Source of the DNA: Oceanobacillus jordanicus
GTDB taxonomy: Bacteria > Bacillota > Bacilli > Bacillales > Amphibacillaceae
Reading direction: 5' to 3'
Length of the DNA stretch: 44,650 nucleotides
Assembly (NCBI RefSeq): GCF_022095695.1
Contig: NZ_JAIFZM010000023.1
Span: 1-44,650 of the forward strand
In this document: positions 42,682-44,650 of the stretch, one piece after another
Layout: every line of letters begins with the position of its first letter
How positions within the stretch are numbered: the stretch's first letter is position 1
Notes under the pieces: generated by a model
What the model saw: only the letters and a program-made list of their open reading frames with translations
Told to the model about the DNA's origin: nothing
Database searches by the model: none
Translations under genes and position numbers: made by a program

Positions 42682-43949
42682 TGAAGGAAAACCTTAAGTT
42701 CATCGGAAATTTTGCTTTTATACTTTTTCTAGTGGTTTCGCTTTTTGCATATGCAATGTTTCAAGGCGGGTTTGTGAGCTGGTTTTTGTTTTATGCTTTT
42801 TTGCCATTTGGCATTTACCATATCGGCCTGCTCCTTTACCCGATGCGAAACTGGAAGGTGTCGAGAAGCTTATCCCGCCATGTCATACAAGCAGGGGATG
42901 GGGTAGACGTCACCATACATGTGAAACGTCCCTTTCCTTTTCCGCTGTATTATTGCATTTGCGAGGAAGTTTTTCCCGCTTCGCTTCATCGAATCGATAG
43001 CCGCAAAGAAAAGTTCCATTTCATGAAGAACCCTGAGAAGCTATTAAGTAAACGAGAGATTAAGAGGATTGTGTTTCCATATTTTAAAAGAGAATTTGAA
43101 TTGACCTATTCTATGAAACAAATCCCGCGCGGGGAACATCAGCTTCACGATATCCGAATTCGAACAGGTGATGTGTTTGGAATGGTAAAAAAAGAAGTCG
43201 TCTTTACGGTTGAAGAACAGTTAATAGCTTACCCGAACGCAAGACCGGTGAAGATGGAAAAACAAATTAGTAGTTATGGCCAAGGGTCTGTCTCTTCACA
43301 ATCCTTACATTTAAAAAATACAAATGTGGCAACAGGGGTTAGAGAATACATGCCTGGTGATAAATTTTCCTGGATTGACTGGAAACAGACTGCTAAGAAA
43401 AATACGATGATTACCAAGGAGTTTGAACAGGAAAAAAGTACGGAGATTTTACTCGTACTAGATAGCTGTTTTTACGATGACGAAAACCATATCAGCTATG
43501 AAGCTCTGTTGGAATTGGCGATTTCACTTATGGATGAATTGTATAAACAAGGGACAGAAGTAGGCTTACTTACCATTGGGGAAGAAACTGTACACGTTCC
43601 TGTGCACAATGAACCAACAAAGAAAGAGCTAGTTCGTCAACACTTGACCAGACTTCAACCAGGGGGAAGCAAGCCTTTTCCTCTAAAATTAAAGGAAGAG
43701 CTAATTAAGCTGGACAGCGGAAGTATTGTTATATTGCTTACAAGTCATATTGATGAAGCTTTTGGTGATACGGTCAAAAAAATGAAGCAACGAATGAAGC
43801 GCGTCGTTGTTTTATATGTACCAACCACTGGAAATATTTCAGAAACAGAGCGGCATGCAATAGAAAGGTATCGTTTTGAAGGGATCTCTTTCTGTGTGTT
43901 ATCTGCGTCCGCACTAGCAACGAATCCTCTAGAGGTGAGCCATATATGA
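42681..43949 (+). CDS. yeaD: DUF58 (vWA-like) membrane protein
   Basis: 422 residues. Two N-terminal hydrophobic segments (residues about 8-56) are followed by a beta-rich extracellular-type part and the DUF58 signature YMPGDKFSWIDWKQTAKKNTMITKEFEQEKSTEILLVLDSC (about 223-263), a von Willebrand A-like fold. The family partners with MoxR ATPases. It overlaps both neighbours (1 base with yeaC, 4 bases with the transglutaminase gene), showing one operon. Confidence 0.9.
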   Translation: MKENLKFIGNFAFILFLVVSLFAYAMFQGGFVSWFLFYAFLPFGIYHIGLLLYPMRNWKVSRSLSRHVIQAGDGVDVTIHVKRPFPFPLYYCICEEVFPASLHRIDSRKEKFHFMKNPEKLLSKREIKRIVFPYFKREFELTYSMKQIPRGEHQLHDIRIRTGDVFGMVKKEVVFTVEEQLIAYPNARPVKMEKQISSYGQGSVSSQSLHLKNTNVATGVREYMPGDKFSWIDWKQTAKKNTMITKEFEQEKSTEILLVLDSCFYDDENHISYEALLELAISLMDELYKQGTEVGLLTIGEETVHVPVHNEPTKKELVRQHLTRLQPGGSKPFPLKLKEELIKLDSGSIVILLTSHIDEAFGDTVKKMKQRMKRVVVLYVPTTGNISETERHAIERYRFEGISFCVLSASALATNPLEVSHI

Positions 43950-44650
43950 GAAATACTACAGAGCAAAAATCATCTTTCTACATCTTTCTTCTGTACCTTT
44001 GTGGTTTCTTTCTATTTTTAGAATGGCTCTATCCACTTGGGGATATTACAGATACAACTGGGCTAAGCATATTTGTTTTTTATGCTGTATTTTGCTTCTT
44101 GATCTCTATATTTCAGATTAGATGGTGGGTTTCCTTGCTATTAAAAGGGCTTGGCATGCTAGTTGCGTTAAATTTGTTGTTTGCAGGTCCAGGCTTCCTG
44201 TCACCAGAGTGGTTTACCCTCGTGTTACAGGATGTCGCACATAACCTAACAGCACTTTTCGGGCGTGAATGGTATGCACTTACCCCCTTATTTCGTAGTG
44301 GGCTTTTCCTACTGTTAATTTGGCTGATGAGCTACTTGTTGCATTATTGGTTTGTTGTAATGAAGCGCGTCCTTTTATTTGTGCTATTAACCTTTATATA
44401 TTTAACCGTACTCGATACGTTTACCATTTATGATGGTGGTATGGCTATTGTTCGCATATTTTTCCTATCGTTTATCGCATTAGGGATGGCGAATCTTATG
44501 AAAGAACTAAACAGCGAGTCGTTACGGCTTCAAAAGATGAGGAAAAATCCTATTTGGATACTTCCTTTGATTTCCATGGTCCTTTTTTCCACATTAGTTG
44601 GATTTGCTGCACCAAAATTTTCCCCGCAATGGCCAGATCCGGTGCCTTTT
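43946..44650 (+). CDS. yebA: TgpA/YebA-type transglutaminase membrane protein, N-terminal part
   Basis: Only the first 235 codons are in the window; the frame is open at the edge. ATG 43946 overlaps the DUF58 stop (ATGA). The visible part has about six hydrophobic helices, typical of the TgpA N-terminal domain (DUF3488); the catalytic transglutaminase domain would lie beyond the window. The MoxR-DUF58-TgpA order supports the call more than this stretch alone. Confidence 0.8.
   Translation, partial: MRNTTEQKSSFYIFLLYLCGFFLFLEWLYPLGDITDTTGLSIFVFYAVFCFLISIFQIRWWVSLLLKGLGMLVALNLLFAGPGFLSPEWFTLVLQDVAHNLTALFGREWYALTPLFRSGLFLLLIWLMSYLLHYWFVVMKRVLLFVLLTFIYLTVLDTFTIYDGGMAIVRIFFLSFIALGMANLMKELNSESLRLQKMRKNPIWILPLISMVLFSTLVGFAAPKFSPQWPDPVPF

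Overview
The window looks like a chromosomal segment of an endospore-forming, low-G+C Firmicute of the family Bacillaceae. The evidence is two complete GerA-type spore-germination operons, a gsiB-like pair, gene orders known from Bacillus subtilis (appDFABC, hxlR/hxlAB, yeaC-yeaD-yebA, a ykuI orthologue), strong AAAGGAGG ribosome sites and frequent TTG/GTG starts. I see no rRNA, tRNA, CRISPR array, transposase or phage gene. A marine or halotolerant genus (Oceanobacillus/Virgibacillus-like) is a guess, not shown by the sequence.

Layout. 1-8.3 kb: a hypothetical gene, a small ORF, a lone RND efflux pump, an ArsR regulator with two YdcZ-type permeases sharing a matching 20-bp operator, an acidic lipoprotein, and the formaldehyde module hxlR/hxlAB. 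8.3-15.2 kb: an NhaC antiporter in an operon with a PLP-dependent sulfur amino acid lyase, divergent from a FadR-type GntR regulator; manganese catalase with a DUF2512 membrane protein; paired SMR exporters; uracil-DNA glycosylase. 15.4-22.1 kb: a first gerABC-type operon, a degenerate EAL protein (YkuI), and a FetAB-type ABC exporter. 22.1-28.1 kb: appDFABC oligopeptide importer on the minus strand. 28.3-35 kb: a membrane protein and two tandem DUF3231 genes, divergent from a second ger operon that carries an extra 51-residue membrane ORF. 35-38.3 kb: amidase and AbgT transporter. 38.3-41.4 kb: a GC-richer composite repeat block, then a proteasome-like Ntn hydrolase, a 51-residue charged protein and two KGG-repeat (GsiB) proteins. 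41.7-44.65 kb: MoxR ATPase, DUF58 protein and a truncated TgpA-type transglutaminase.

The most unusual element is the 418-residue protein at 39015-40271. Its true start appears to be a GTG placed so that removal of the initiator Met exposes an N-terminal Thr, followed at proteasome-beta-like spacing by Asp17 and a Lys-Leu-Phe motif. A long charged helical insertion separates the two halves of the apparent Ntn core. Its position after a repeat block and before two stress-protein genes makes it a good candidate for an undescribed proteolytic or stress locus. Other items worth checking are the twin ArsR operators, the mosaic repeat with a decayed relative inside the app operon, the tandem DUF3231 cluster, and the extra ORF in ger operon 2.
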